From: Hippasteria phrygiana
Taxonomy: Eukaryota > Echinodermata > Asteroidea > Valvatida > Goniasteridae
Direction of reading: 5' to 3'
Assembly (NCBI GenBank): GCA_037893225.1
Contig: JAZGUH010000776.1
Coordinates: 124,001-188,000 of the forward strand
DNA length: 64,000 bases
Made by a program: the position numbers and the translations under genes. This document shows, piece after piece, positions 1-15,104 of this stretch. The notes below the pieces were generated by a model. It was not told the DNA's origin. It searched no databases and saw nothing but the letters and a program-made list of their open reading frames with translations. Each line of letters opens with the position of its first letter. The stretch's first letter is position 1.

Positions 1-3000
1 AACACCAATTTTAATATTCCTAACTCGCTTACTATATTTTTCCATCAACTTTAGGAGAGATCAACCTCTGGCTCCTGGCTGTCAAGACCTCGAGGCCACC
101 CAAGATCATCATGGACAGAACTGGAATGGCCTTGTGAGATAGACAGCATGCAGGCCTAGATCAGCACAATAGACCTACGCTGTTTAGTACATGAGTAAGT
201 CTAACACTCACTCTACCTCTGACTCTCCTTCTCTCTTACTCCTGTAACACTTGCACTGTAACACTCGCACTGTAACACTCGCACTGTAACACTCGCACTG
301 TAACACTCGCACTGTAACACTCGCACTGTAACACTCGCACTGTAACACTCGCACTGTAACACTCGCACTGTAACACTTGCACTCGAACCTTAACCCTAAC
401 ACTTGAACTCGAACCTTAACCCTAACACTTGAACTCGAACCTTAACCCTAACACTTGAACTCGAACCTTAACCCTAACACTTGACCCTAACACTTGAACT
501 CGAACCTTAACCCCAACACTTGCACTCGAACCTTAACCCTAACACTTGCGCACTCGAACCTTAACCCTAACACTTGTGCACTCGAACCTTAACCCTAACA
601 CTTGAACTCGAACCTTAACCCTAACACTTGAACTCGAACCTTAACCCTAACACTTGAACTCGAACCTTAACCCTAACACTTGAACTCGAACCTTAACCCT
701 AACACTTGAACTCGAACCTTTAACCCTAACACTTGAACTCGAACCTTAACCCTAACACTTGAACTCAAACCCTTAACTCTAACACCAATTTTAATATTCC
801 TAACTCGCTTACTATATTTTTCCATCAACTTTAGGAGAGATGAACCTCTGGCTCCTGGCTGTCAAGACCTCAAGGCCACCCAAGATCATCATGGACAGAA
901 CTGGAATGGCCTTGTGAGATAGACAGCATGCAGGCTTAGATCAGCACAATAGCCCTACGCTGTTTAGTAGATGAGTAAGTCTAACACTCTCTCTACCTCT
1001 GACTCTCCTTCTTTCTTACTCTCACATTCTAACCCGATCACTAGCACTTGCACTGTAACACTTGCACTGTAACACTTGAACTGTAACACTTGCACTGTAA
1101 CACTTGCACTCGAACCTTAACCCTAACACTTGCACTCGAACCTTAACCCTAACACTTGCACTCGAACCTTAACCCTAACACTTGCGCACTCGAACCTTAA
1201 CCCTAACACTTGCGCAGTCGAACCTTAACCCTAACACTTGCGCACTCGAACCTTAACCCTAACACTTGAACTCGAACCTTAACCCTAACACTTGAACTCG
1301 AACCTTAACCCTAACACTTGAACTCGAACCTTAACCCTAACACTTGAACTCGAACCTTAACCCTAACACTTGAACTCGAACCTTAACCCTAACACTTGAA
1401 CTCGAACCTTAACCCTAACACTTGAACTCGAACCTTTAACCCTAACACTTGAACTCGAACCTTAACTCTAACAGTAATTTTAATATTCCTAACTCACTTA
1501 CTATATTTTTCCATCAACTTCAGGAGAGATCAACCTCTGGCTCCTGGCTGTCAAGACCTCGAGGCCACCCAAGATCATCGTGGACAGAACTGGAATGGCC
1601 TTGTGAGATAGACAGCATGCAGGCTTAGATCAGCACAATAGCCCTACGCTGTTTAGTAGATGAGTAAGTCTAACACTCTCTCTACCTCTGACTCTCCTTC
1701 TTTCTTACTCTCACATTCTAACCCGATCACTAGCACTTGCACTGTAACACTTGCACTGTAACACTCGCACTGTAACACTTGCACTCGAACCTTAACCCTA
1801 ACACTTGAACTCGAACCTTAACCCTAACACTTGAACTCGAACCGTAACCCTAAAACTTGAACTCGAACCTTAACCCTAACACTTGAACTCGAACCGTAAC
1901 CCTAACACTTGAACTCGAACCTTAACCCTAACACTTGAACTCGAACCTTAACCCTAACACTTGAACTCGAACCTTAACCCTAACACTTGAACTCGAACCT
2001 TAACCCTAACACTTGAACTCGAACCTTAACCCTAACACTTGAACTCGAACCTTTAACCCTAACACTTGAACTCGAACCTTAACCCTAACACTTGAACTCA
2101 AACCCTTAACTCTAACACCAATTTTAATATTCCTAACTCGCTTACTATATTTTTCCATCAACTTTAGGAGAGATGAACCTCTGGCTCCTGGCTGTCAAGA
2201 CCTCAAGGCCACCCAAGATCATCATGGACAGAACTGGAATGGCCTTGTGAGATAGACAGCATGCAGGCTTAGATCAGCACAATAGCCCTACGCTGTTTAG
2301 TAGATGAGTAAGTCTAACACTCTCTCTACCTCTGACTCTCCTTCTTTCTTACTCTCACATTCTAACCCGATCACTAGCACTTGCACTGTAACACTTGCAC
2401 TGTAACACTTGAACTGTAACACTTGCACTGTAACACTTGCACTCGAACCTTAACCCTAACACTTGCACTCGAACCTTAACCCTAACACTTGCACTCGAAC
2501 CTTAACACTAACACTTGCGCACTCGAACCTTAACCCTAACACTTGCGCACTCGAACCTTAACCCTAACACTTGAACTCGAACCTTAATCCTAACACTTGA
2601 ACTCGAACCTTAACCCTAACACTTGAACTCGAACCTTAACCCTAACACTTGAACTCGAACCTTAACCCTAACACTTGAACTCGAACCTTAACCCTAACTC
2701 TTGAACTCGAACCTTAACCCTAACACTTGAACTCGAACCTTTAACCATAACACTTGAACTCGAACCTTAACTCTAACAGTAATTTTAATATTCCTAACTC
2801 ACTTACTATATTTTTCCATCAACTTCAGGAGAGATCAACCTCTGGCTCCTGGCTGTCAAGACCTCGAGGCCACCCAAGATCATCGTGGACAGAACTGGAA
2901 TGGCCTTGTGAGATAGACAGCATGCAGGCTTAGATCAGCACAATAGCCCTACGCTGTTTAGTAGATGAGTAAGTCTAACACTCTCTCTACCTCTGACTCT

Positions 3001-5384
3001 CCTTCTTTCTTACTCTCACATTCTAACCCGAACACTAGCACTTGCACTGTAACACTTGCACTGTAACACTTGCACTGTAACACTTGCACTGTAACACTTG
3101 CACTGTAACACTTGCACTGTAACACTTGCACTGTAACACTTGCACTGTAACACTCGCACTGTAACACTCGCACTGTAACACTTGCACTGTAACACTTGCA
3201 CTCGAACCTTAACCCTAACACTTGCGCACTCGAACCTTAACCCTAACACTTGCGCAGTCGAACCTTAACCCTAACACTTGCGCACTCGAACCTTAACCCT
3301 AACACTTGAACTCGAACCTTAACCCTAACACTTGAACTCGAACCTTAACCCTAACACTTGAACTCGAACCTTAACCCTAACACTTGAACTCGAACCTTAA
3401 CCCTAACACTTGAACTCGAACCTTAACCCTAACACTTGAACTCGAACCTTGACCCTAACACTTGAACTCGAACCTTTAACCCTAACACTTGAACTCGAAC
3501 CTTAACCCTAACACTTGCGCACTCGAACCTTAACCCTAACACTTGCGCAGTCGAACCTTAACCCCAACACTTGAACTCGAACCTTAACCCCAACACTTGA
3601 ACTCGAACCTTAACCCTAACACTTGAACTCAAACCCTTAACTCTAACACCAATTTTAATATTCCTAACTCGCTTACTATATTTTTCCATCAACTTTAGGA
3701 GAGATCAACCTCTGGCTCCTGGCTGTCAAGACCTCGAGGCCACCCAAGATCATCATGGACAGAACTGGAATGGCCTTGTGAGATAGACAGCATGCAGGCC
3801 TAGATCAGCACAATAGACCTACGCTGTTTAGTACATGAGTAAGTCTAACACTCACTCTACCTCTGACTCTCCTTCTCTCTTACTCCTGTAACACTTGCAC
3901 TGTAACACTCGCACTGTAACACTCGCACTGTAACACTCGCACTGTAACACTCGCACTGTAACACTCGCACTGTAACACTCGCACTGTAACACTCGCACTG
4001 TAACACTTGCACTCGAACCTTAACCCTAACACTTGAACTCGAACCTTAACCCTAACACTTGAACTCGAACCTTAACCCTAACACTTGAACTCGAACCTTA
4101 ACCCTAACACTTGACCCTAACACTTGAACTCGAACCTTAACCCCAACACTTGCACTCGAACCTTAACCCTAACACTTGCGCACTCGAACCTTAACCCTAA
4201 CACTTGTGCACTCGAACCTTAACCCTAACACTTGAACTCGAACCTTAACCCTAACACTTGAACTCGAACCTTAACCCTAACACTTGAACTCGAACCTTAA
4301 CCCTAACACTTGAACTCGAACCTTAACCCTAACACTTGAACTCGAACCTTTAACCCTAACACTTGAACTCGAACCTTAACCCTAACACTTGAACTCAAAC
4401 CCTTAACTCTAACACCAATTTTAATATTCCTAACTCGCTTACTATATTTTTCCATCAACTTTAGGAGAGATGAACCTCTGGCTCCTGGCTGTCAAGACCT
4501 CAAGGCCACCCAAGATCATCATGGACAGAACTGGAATGGCCTTGTGAGATAGACAGCATGCAGGCTTAGATCAGCACAATAGCCCTACGCTGTTTAGTAG
4601 ATGAGTAAGTCTAACACTCTCTCTACCTCTGACTCTCCTTCTTTCTTACTCTCACATTCTAACCCGATCACTAGCACTTGCACTGTAACACTTGCACTGT
4701 AACACTTGAACTGTAACACTTGCACTGTAACACTTGCACTCGAACCTTAACCCTAACACTTGCGCACTCGAACCTTAACCCTAACACTTGCGCACTCGAA
4801 CCTTAACCCTAACACTTGCGCACTCGAACCTTAACCCTAACACTTGAACTCGAACCTTAATCCTAACACTTGAACTCGAACCTTAACCCTAACACTTGAA
4901 CTCGAACCTTAACCCTAACACTTGAACTCGAACCTTAACCCTAACACTTGAACTCGAACCTTAACCCTAACTCTTGAACTCGAACCTTAACCCTAACACT
5001 TGAACTCGAACCTTTAACCCTAACACTTGAACTCGAACCTTAACTCTAACAGTAATTTTAATATTCCTAACTCACTTACTATATTTTTCCATCAACTTCA
5101 GGAGAGATCAACCTCTGGCTCCTGGCTGTCAAGACCTCGAGGCCACCCAAGATCATCGTGGACAGAACTGGAATGGCCTTGTGAGATAGACAGCATGCAG
5201 GCTTAGATCAGCACAATAGCCCTACGCTGTTTAGTAGATGAGTAAGTCTAACACTCTCTCTACCTCTGACTCTCCTTCTTTCTTACTCTCACATTCTAAC
5301 CCGAACACTAGCACTTGCACTGTAACACTTGCACTGTAACACTTGCACTCGAACCTTAACCCTAACACTTGAACTCGAACCGTA

Positions 5385-5930
5385 ACCCCAACACTTGAAC
5401 TCGAACCGTAACCCCAACACTTGAACTCGAACCGTAACCCCAACACTTGAACTCGAACCGTAACCCCAACACTTGAACTCGAACCGTAACCCCAACACTT
5501 GAACTCGAACCGTAACCCCAACACTTGAACTCGAACCTTAACCCCAACACTTGAACTCGAACCTTAACCCCAACACTTGAACTCGAACCTTAACCCCAAC
5601 ACTTGAACTCGAACCTTAACCCCAACACTTGAACTCGAACCTTAACCCCAACACTTGAACTCGAACCTTAACCCCAACACTTGAACTCGAACCTTAACCC
5701 CAACACTTGAACTCGAACCTTAACCCCAACACTTGAACTCGAACCTTAACCCCAACACTTGAACTCGAACCTTAACCCCAACACTTGAACTCGAACCTTA
5801 ACCCCAACACTTGAACTCGAACCTTAACCCCAACACTTGAACTCGAACCTTAACCCCAACACTTGAACTCGAACCTTAACCCCAACACTTGAACTCGAAC
5901 CTTAACCCCAACACTTGAACTCGAACCCTT
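5385..5930. repeat. 26-bp minisatellite, homogenised CCCCAA variant block
   Basis: About 21 tandem copies of the 26-bp unit (cttgaactcg, then aaccttaacc, then ccaaca) carry CCCCAAC where most of the array has CCCTAAC. Comparable blocks lie near 11140-11655, 15940-16585 and 17905-18150. Elsewhere the 26-mer reads TTAACCCTAACA and so holds one telomere-like CCCTAA per unit. Blocks of one variant show local homogenisation within the array. Confidence 0.9.
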
Positions 5931-8900
5931 AACTCTAACACCAATTTTAATATTCCTAACTCGCTTACTATATTTTTCCATCAACTTTAGGAGAGATGAA
6001 CCTCTGGCTCCTGGCTGTCAAGACCTCAAGGCCACCCAAGATCATCATGGACAGAACTGGAATGGCCTTGTGAGATAGACAGCATGCAGGCTTAGATCAG
6101 CACAATAGCCCTACGCTGTTTAGTAGATGAGTAAGTCTAACACTCTCTCTACCTCTGACTCTCCTTCTTTCTTACTCTCACATTCTAACCCGATCACTAG
6201 CACTTGCACTGTAACACTTGCACTGTAACACTTGAACTGTAAGACTTGCACTGTAACACTTGCACTCGAACCTTAACCCTAACACTTGCACTCGAACCTT
6301 AACCCTAACACTTGCACTCGAACCTTAACCCTAACACTTGCACTCGAACCTTAACCCTAACACTTGCACTCGAACCTTAACCCTAACACTTGCACTCGAA
6401 CCTTAACCCTAACACTTGCACTCGAACCTTAACCCTAACACTTGCGCACTCGAACCTTAACCCTAACACTTGCGCACTCGAACCTTAACCCTAACACTTG
6501 AACTCGAACCTTAACCCTAACACTTGAACTCGAACCTTAACCCTAACACTTGAACTCGAACCTTAACCCTAACACTTGAACTCGAACCTTAACCCTAACA
6601 CTTGAACTCGAACCTTAACCCTAACACTTGAACTCGAACCTTGACCCTAACACTTGAACTCGAACCTTTAACCCTAACACTTGAACTCGAACCTTAACCC
6701 TAACACTTGCGCACTCGAACCTTAACCCTAACACTTCCGCAGTCGAACCTTAACCCCAACACTTGAACTCGAACCTTAACCCCAACACTTGAACTCGAAC
6801 CTTAACCCTAACACTTGAACTCAAACCCTTAACTCTAACACCAATTTTAATATTCCTAACTCGCTTACTATATTTTTCCATCAACTTTAGGAGAGATCAA
6901 CCTCTGGCTCCTGGCTGTCAAGACCTCGAGGCCACCCAAGATCATCATGGACAGAACTGGAATGGCCTTGTGAGATAGACAGCATGCAGGCCTAGATCAG
7001 CACAATAGACCTACGCTGTTTAGTACATGAGTAAGTCTAACACTCACTCTACCTCTGACTCTCCTTCTCTCTTACTCCTGTAACACTTGCACTGTAACAC
7101 TCGCACTGTAACACTCGCACTGTAACACTTGCACTCGAACCTTAACCCTAACACTTGCACTCGAACCTTAACCCTAACACTTGCACTCGAACCTTAACCC
7201 TAACACTTGCGCACTCGAACCTTAACCCTAACACTTGCGCACTCGAACCTTAACCCTAACACTTGAACTCGAACCTTAATCCTAACACTTGAACTCGAAC
7301 CTTAACCCTAACACTTGAACTCGAACCTTAACCCTAACACTTGAACTCGAACCTTAACCCTAACACTTGAACTCGAACCTTAACCCTAACTCTTGAACTC
7401 GAACCTTAACCCTAACACTTGAACTCGAACCTTTAACCCTAACACTTGAACTCGAACCTTAACTCTAACAGTAATTTTAATATTCCTAACTCACTTACTA
7501 TATTTTTCCATCAACTTCAGGAGAGATCAACCTCTGGCTCCTGGCTGTCAAGACCTCGAGGCCACCCAAGATCATCGTGGACAGAACTGGAATGGCCTTG
7601 TGAGATAGACAGCATGCAGGTTTAGATCAGCACAATAGCCCTACGCTGTTTAGTAGATGAGTAAGTCTAACACTCTCTCTACCTCTGACTCTCCTTCTTT
7701 CTTACTCTCACATTCTAACCCGAACACTAGCACTTGCACTGTAACACTTGCACTGTAACACTTGCACTGTAACACTTGCACTGTAACACTTGCACTGTAA
7801 CACTTGCACTGTAACACTTGCACTGTAACACTTGCACTGTAACACTCGCACTGTAACACTCGCACTGTAACACTCGCACTGTAACACTCGCACTGTAACA
7901 CTCGCACTGTAACACTCGCACTGTAACACTCGCACTGTAACACTCGCACTGTAACACTCGCACTCGAACCTTAACCCTAACACTTGCGCACTCGAACCTT
8001 AACCCTAACACTTGCGCACTCGAACCTTAACCCTAACACTTGCGCAGTCGAACCTTAACCCTAACACTTGCGCACTCGAACCTTAACCCTAACACTTGAA
8101 CTCGAACCTTAACCCTAACACTTGAACTCGAACCTTAACCCTAACACTTGAACTCGAACCTTAACCCTAACACTTGAACTCGAACCTTGACCCTAACACT
8201 TGAACTCGAACCTTTAACCCTAACACTTGAACTCGAACCTTAACTCTAACACTAATTTTAATATTCCTAACTCACTTAATATATTTTTCCCATCAACTTC
8301 AGGAGAGATCAACCTCTGGCTCCTGGCTGTCAAGACCTCGAGGCCACCCAAGATCATCATGGACAGAACTGGAATGGCCTTGTGAGATAGACAGCATGCA
8401 GGCCTAGATCAGCACAATAGACCTACGCTGTTTAGTACATGAGTAAGTCTAACACTCACTCTACCTCTGACTCTCCTTCTCTCTTACTCCTGTAACACTT
8501 GCACTGTAACACTCGCACTGTAACACTCGCACTGTAACACTCGCACTGTAACACTCGCACTGTAACACTCGCACTGTAACACTTGCACTCGAACCTTAAC
8601 CCTAACACTTGAACTCGAACCTTAACCCTAACACTTGAACTCGAACCTTAACCCTAACACTTGAACTCGAACCTTAACCCTAACACTTGACCCTAACACT
8701 TGAACTCGAACCTTAACCCCAACACTTGCACTCGAACCTTAACCCTAACACTTGCGCACTCGAACCTTAACCCTAACACTTGTGCACTCGAACCTTAACC
8801 CTAACACTTGAACTCGAACCTTAACCCTAACACTTGAACTCGAACCTTAACCCTAACACTTGAACTCGAACCTTAACCCTAACACTTGAACTCGAACCTT

Positions 8901-11900
8901 TAACCCTAACACTTGAACTCGAACCTTAACTCTAACAGTAATTTTAATATTCCTAACTCACTTACTATATTTTTCCATCAACTTCAGGAGAGATCAACCT
9001 CTGGCTCCTGGCTGTCAAGACCTCGAGGCCACCCAAGATCATCGTGGACAGAACTGGAATGGCCTTGTGAGATAGACAGCATGCAGGCTTAGATCAGCAC
9101 AATAGCCCTACGCTGTTTAGTAGATGAGTAAGTCTAACACTCTCTCTACCTCTGACTCTCCTTCTTTCTTACTCTCACATTCTAACCCGATCACTAGCAC
9201 TTGCACTGTAACACTTGCACTGTAACACTCGCACTGTAACACTTGCACTCGAACCTTAACCCTAACACTTGAACTCGAACCTTAACCCTAACACTTGAAC
9301 TCGAACCGTAACCCTAAAACTTGAACTCGAACCTTAACCCTAACACTTGAACTCGAACCGTAACCCTAACACTTGAACTCGAACCTTAACCCTAACACTT
9401 GAACTCGAACCTTAACCCTAACACTTGAACTCGAACCTTAACCCTAACACTTGAACTCGAACCTTAACCCTAACACTTGAACTCGAACCTTAACCCTAAC
9501 ACTTGAACTCGAACCTTTAACCCTAACACTTGAACTCGAACCTTAACCCTAACACTTGAACTCAAACCCTTAACTCTAACACCAATTTTAATATTCCTAA
9601 CTCGCTTACTATATTTTTCCATCAACTTTAGGAGAGATGAACCTCTGGCTCCTGGCTGTCAAGACCTCAAGGCCACCCAAGATCATCATGGACAGAACTG
9701 GAATGGCCTTGTGAGATAGACAGCATGCAGGCTTAGATCAGCACAATAGCCCTACGCTGTTTAGTAGATGAGTAAGTCTAACACTCTCTCTACCTCTGAC
9801 TCTCCTTCTTTCTTACTCTCACATTCTAACCCGATCACTAGCACTTGCACTGTAACACTTGCACTGTAACACTTGAACTGTAACACTTGCACTGTAACAC
9901 TTGCACTGTAACACTTGCACTCGAACCTTAACCCTAACACTTGCACTCGAACCTTAACCCTAACACTTGCACTCGAACCTTAACCCTAACACTTGCGCAC
10001 TCGAACCTTAACCCTAACACTTGCGCACTCGAACCTTAACCCTAACACTTGAACTCGAACCTTAATCCTAACACTTGAACTCGAACCTTAACCCTAACAC
10101 TTGAACTCGAACCTTAACCCTAACACTTGAACTCGAACCTTAACCCTAACACTTGAACTCGAACCTTAACTCTAACAGTAATTTTAATATTCCTAACTCA
10201 CTTACTATATTTTTCCATCAACTTCAGGAGAGATCAACCTCTGGCTCCTGGCTGTCAAGACCTCGAGGCCACCCAAGATCATCGTGGACAGAACTGGAAT
10301 GGCCTTGTGAGATAGACAGCATGCAGGCTTAGATCAGCACAATAGCCCTACGCTGTTTAGTAGATGAGTAAGTCTAACACTCTCTCTACCTCTGACTCTC
10401 CTTCTTTCTTACTCTCACATTCTAACCTGATCACTAGCACTTGCACTGTAACACTTGCACTGTAACACTCGCACTGTAACACTTGCACTCGAACCTTAAC
10501 CCTAACACTTGAACTCGAACCTTAACCCTAACACTTGAACTCGAACCGTAACCCTAAAACTTGAACTCGAACCTTAACCCTAACACTTGAACTCGAACCG
10601 TAACCCTAACACTTGAACTCGAACCTTAACCCTAACACTTGAACTCGAACCTTAACCCTAACACTTGAACTCGAACCTTAACCCTAACACTTGAACTCGA
10701 ACCTTAACCCTAACACTTGAACTCGAACCTTAACCCTAACACTAATTTTAATATTCCTAACTCACTTACTATATTTTTCCCATCAACTTCAGGAGAGATC
10801 AACCTCTGGCTCCTGGCTGTCAAGACCTCGAGGCCACCCAAGATCATCATGGACAGAACTGGAATGGCCTTGTGAGATAGGCAGCATGCAGGCCTAGATC
10901 AGCACAATAGACCTACGCTGTTTAGTACATGAGTAAGTCTAACACTCACTCTACCTCTGACTCTCCTTCTCTCTTACTCCTGTAACACTCGCACTGTAAC
11001 ACTCGCACTGTAACACTCGCACTGTAACACTCGCACTGTAACACTCGCACTGTAACACTCGCACTGTAACACTCGCACTGTAACACTCGCACTGTAACAC
11101 TCGCACTGTAACACTCGCACTGTAACACTTGAACTCGAACCGTAACCCCAACACTTGAACTCGAACCTTAACCCCAACACTTGAACTCGAACCTTAACCC
11201 CAACACTTGAACTCGAACCTTAACCCCAACACTTGAACTCGAACCTTAACCCCAACACTTGAACTCGAACCTTAACCCCAACACTTGAACTCGAACCTTA
11301 ACCCCAACACTTGAACTCGAACCTTAACCCCAACACTTGAACTCGAACCTTAACCCCAACACTTGAACTCGAACCTTAACCCCAACACTTGAACTCGAAC
11401 CTTAACCCCAACACTTGAACTCGAACCTTAACCCCAACACTTGAACTCGAACCTTAACCCCAACACTTGAACTCGAACCTTAACCCCAACACTTGAACTC
11501 GAACCTTTACCCCAACACTTGAACTCGAACCTTAACCCCAACACTTGAACTCGAACCTTAACCCCAACACTTGAACTCGAACCTTAACCCCAACACTTGA
11601 ACTCGAACCTTAACCCCAACACTTGAACTCGAACCTTAACCCCAACACTTGAACTCGAACCCTTAACTCTAACACCAATTTTAATATTCCTAACTCGCTT
11701 ACTATATTTTTCCATCAACTTTAGGAGAGATGAACCTCTGGCTCCTGGCTGTCAAGACCTCAAGGCCACCCAAGATCATCATGGACAGAACTGGAATGGC
11801 CTTGTGAGATAGACAGCATGCAGGCTTAGATCAGCACAATAGCCCTACGCTGTTTAGTAGATGAGTAAGTCTAACACTCTCTCTACCTCTGACTCTCCTT

Positions 11901-14880
11901 CTTTCTTACTCTCACATTCTAACCCGATCACTAGCACTTGCACTGTAACACTTGCACTGTAACACTTGAACTGTAAGACTTGCACTGTAACACTTGCACT
12001 GTAACACTTGCACTCGAACCTTAACCCTAACACTTGCACTCGAACCTTAACCCTAACACTTGCACTCGAACCTTAACCCTAACACTTGCGCACTCGAACC
12101 TTAACCCTAACACTTGCGCACTCGAACCTTAACCCTAACACTTGAACTCGAACCTTAATCCTAACACTTGAACTCGAACCTTAACCCTAACACTTTAACT
12201 CGAACCTTAACCCTAACACTTGAACTCGAACCTTTAACCCTAACACTTGAACTCGAACCTTAACTCTAACAGTAATTTTAATATTCCTAACTCACTTACT
12301 ATATTTTTCCATCAACTTCAGGAGAGATCAACCTCTGGCTCCTGGCTGTCAAGACCTCGAGGCCACCCAAGATCATCGTGGACAGAACTGGAATGGCCTT
12401 GTGAGATAGACAGCATGCAGGCTTAGATCAGCACAATAGCCCTACGCTGTTTAGTAGATGAGTAAGTCTAACACTCTCTCTACCTCTGACTCTCCTTCTT
12501 TCTTACTCTCACATTCTAACCCGAACACTAGCACTTGCACTGTAACACTTGCACTGTAACACTTGCACTGTAACACTTGCACTGTAACACTTGCACTGTA
12601 ACACTCGCACTGTAACACTCGCACTGTAACACTTGCACTGTAACACTTGCACTGTAACACTTGCACTCGAACCTTAACCCTAACACTTGCGCACTCGAAC
12701 CTTAACCCTAACACTTGCGCAGTCGAACCTTAACCCTAACACTTGCGCAGTCGAACCTTAACCCTAACACTTGCGCACTCGAACCTTAACCCTAACACTT
12801 GAACTCGAACCTTAACCCTAACACTTGAACTCGAACCTTAACCCTAACACTTGAACTCGAACCTTAATCCTAACACTTGAACTCGAACCTTAACCCTAAC
12901 ACTTTAACTCGAACCTTAACCCTAACACTTGAACTCGAACCTTTAACCCTAACACTTGAACTCGAACCTTAACTCTAACAGTAATTTTAATATTCCTAAC
13001 TCACTTACTATATTTTTCCATCAACTTCAGGAGAGATCAACCTCTGGCTCCTGGCTGTCAAGACCTCGAGGCCACCCAAGATCATCGTGGACAGAACTGG
13101 AATGGCCTTGTGAGATAGACAGCATGCAGGCTTAGATCAGCACAATAGCCCTACGCTGTTTAGTAGATGAGTAAGTCTAACACTCTCTCTACCTCTGACT
13201 CTCCTTCTTTCTTACTCTCACATTCTAACCCGAACACTAGCACTTGCACTGTAACACTTGCACTGTAACACTTGCACTGTAACACTTGCACTGTAACACT
13301 TGCACTGTAACACTCGCACTGTAACACTCGCACTGTAACACTTGCACTGTAACACTTGCACTGTAACACTTGCACTCGAACCTTAACCCTAACACTTGCG
13401 CACTCGAACCTTAACCCTAATACTTGCGCAGTCGAACCTTAACCCCAACACTTGAACTCGAACCTTAACCCCAACACTTGAACTCGAACCTTAACCCTAA
13501 CACTTGAACTCGAACCTTAACCCTAACACTTGAACTCGAACCTTAACCCTAACACTTGAACTCGAACCTTAACCCTAACACTTGAACTCAAACCCTTAAC
13601 TCTAACACCAATTTTAATATTCCTAACTCGCTTACTATATTTTTCCATCAACTTTAGGAGAGATCAACCTCTGGCTCCTGGCTGTCAAGACCTCGAGGCC
13701 ACCCAAGATCATCATGGACAGAACTGGAATGGCCTTGTGAGATAGACAGCATGCAGGCCTAGATCAGCACAATAGACCTACGCTGTTTAGTACATGAGTA
13801 AGTCTAACACTCACTCTACCTCTGACTCTCCTTCTCTCTTACTCCTGTAACACTTGCACTGTAACACTCGCACTGTAACACTCGCACTGTAACACTCGCA
13901 CTGTAACACTCGCACTGTAACACTCGCACTGTAACACTCGCACTGTAACACTCGCACTGTAACACTCGCACTGTAACACTCGCACTGTAACACTTGCACT
14001 CGAACCTTAACCCTAACACTTGCACTCGAACCTTAACCCTAACACTTGCGCACTCGAACCTTAACCCTAACACTTGCGGACTCGAACCTTAACCCTAACA
14101 CTTGCGCACTCGAACCTTAACCCTAACACTTGAACTCGAACCTTAATCCTAATACTTGAACTCGAACCTTAACCCTAACACTTGAACTCGAACCTTAACC
14201 CTAACACTTGAACTCGAACCTTAACCCTAACACTTGAACTCGAACCTTAACCCTAACTCTTGAACTCGAACCTTAACCCTAACACTTGAACTCGAACCTT
14301 TAACCCTAACACTTGAACTCGAACCTTAACCCTAACACTTGAACTCGAACCTTAACCCTAACACTTGAACTCGAACCTTAACCCTAACACTTGAACTCGA
14401 ACCTTAACCCTAACACTTGAACTCGAACCTTAACCCTAACACTTGAACTCGAACCTTAACCCTAACACTTGAACTCGAACCTTAACCCTAACACTTGAAC
14501 TCGAACCTTAACCCTAACACTTGACCCTAACACTTGAACTCGAACCTTAACCCTAACACTTGAACTCGAACCTTAACCCTAACACTTGAACTCGAACCTT
14601 AACCCTAACACTTGAACTCAAACCCTTAACTCTAACACCAATTTTAATATTCCTAACTCGCTTACTATATTTTTCCATCAACTTTAGGAGAGATGAACCT
14701 CTGGCTCCTGGCTGTCAAGACCTCAAGGCCACCCAAGATCATCATGGACAGAACTGGAATGGCCTTGTGAGATAGACAGCATGCAGGCTTAGATCAGCAC
14801 AATAGCCCTACGCTGTTTAGTAGATGAGTAAGTCTAACACTCACTCTACCTCTGACTCTCCTTCTCTCTTACTCCTGTAA

Positions 14881-15104
14881 CACTCGCACTGTAACACTCG
14901 CACTGTAACACTCGCACTGTAACACTCGCACTGTAACACTCGCACTGTAACACTCGCACTGTAACACTCGCACTGTAACACTCGCACTGTAACACTCGCA
15001 CTGTAACACTCGCACTGTAACACTCGCACTGTAACACTCGCACTGTAACACTCGCACTGTAACACTCGCACTGTAACACTCGCACTGTAACACTCGCACT
15101 GTAA
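14881..15104. repeat. 14-bp minisatellite, longest pure block (16 units of the CACTCG form)
   Basis: Sixteen uninterrupted units of CACTCGCACTGTAA follow the core at about 14633-14880. The same 14-mer, or its CACTTGCACTGTAA form, follows nearly every core in the array in blocks of 3 to 19 units. The C and T forms are clustered instead of mixed, which points to local expansion by slippage or unequal exchange. Fourteen is not a multiple of three and the unit has no stop in some readings, so frames stay open for 60 to 110 residues. Those readings are artefacts. Confidence 0.93.

Noticed and set aside
7650..8011. Long overlapping frames of CYSASVTVRVLQCE-type peptide repeats throughout the array
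   Set aside because: They arise from a 14-bp unit without stops in several frames, differ between copies only by unit number, and end at the core. There is no start context or conserved domain.
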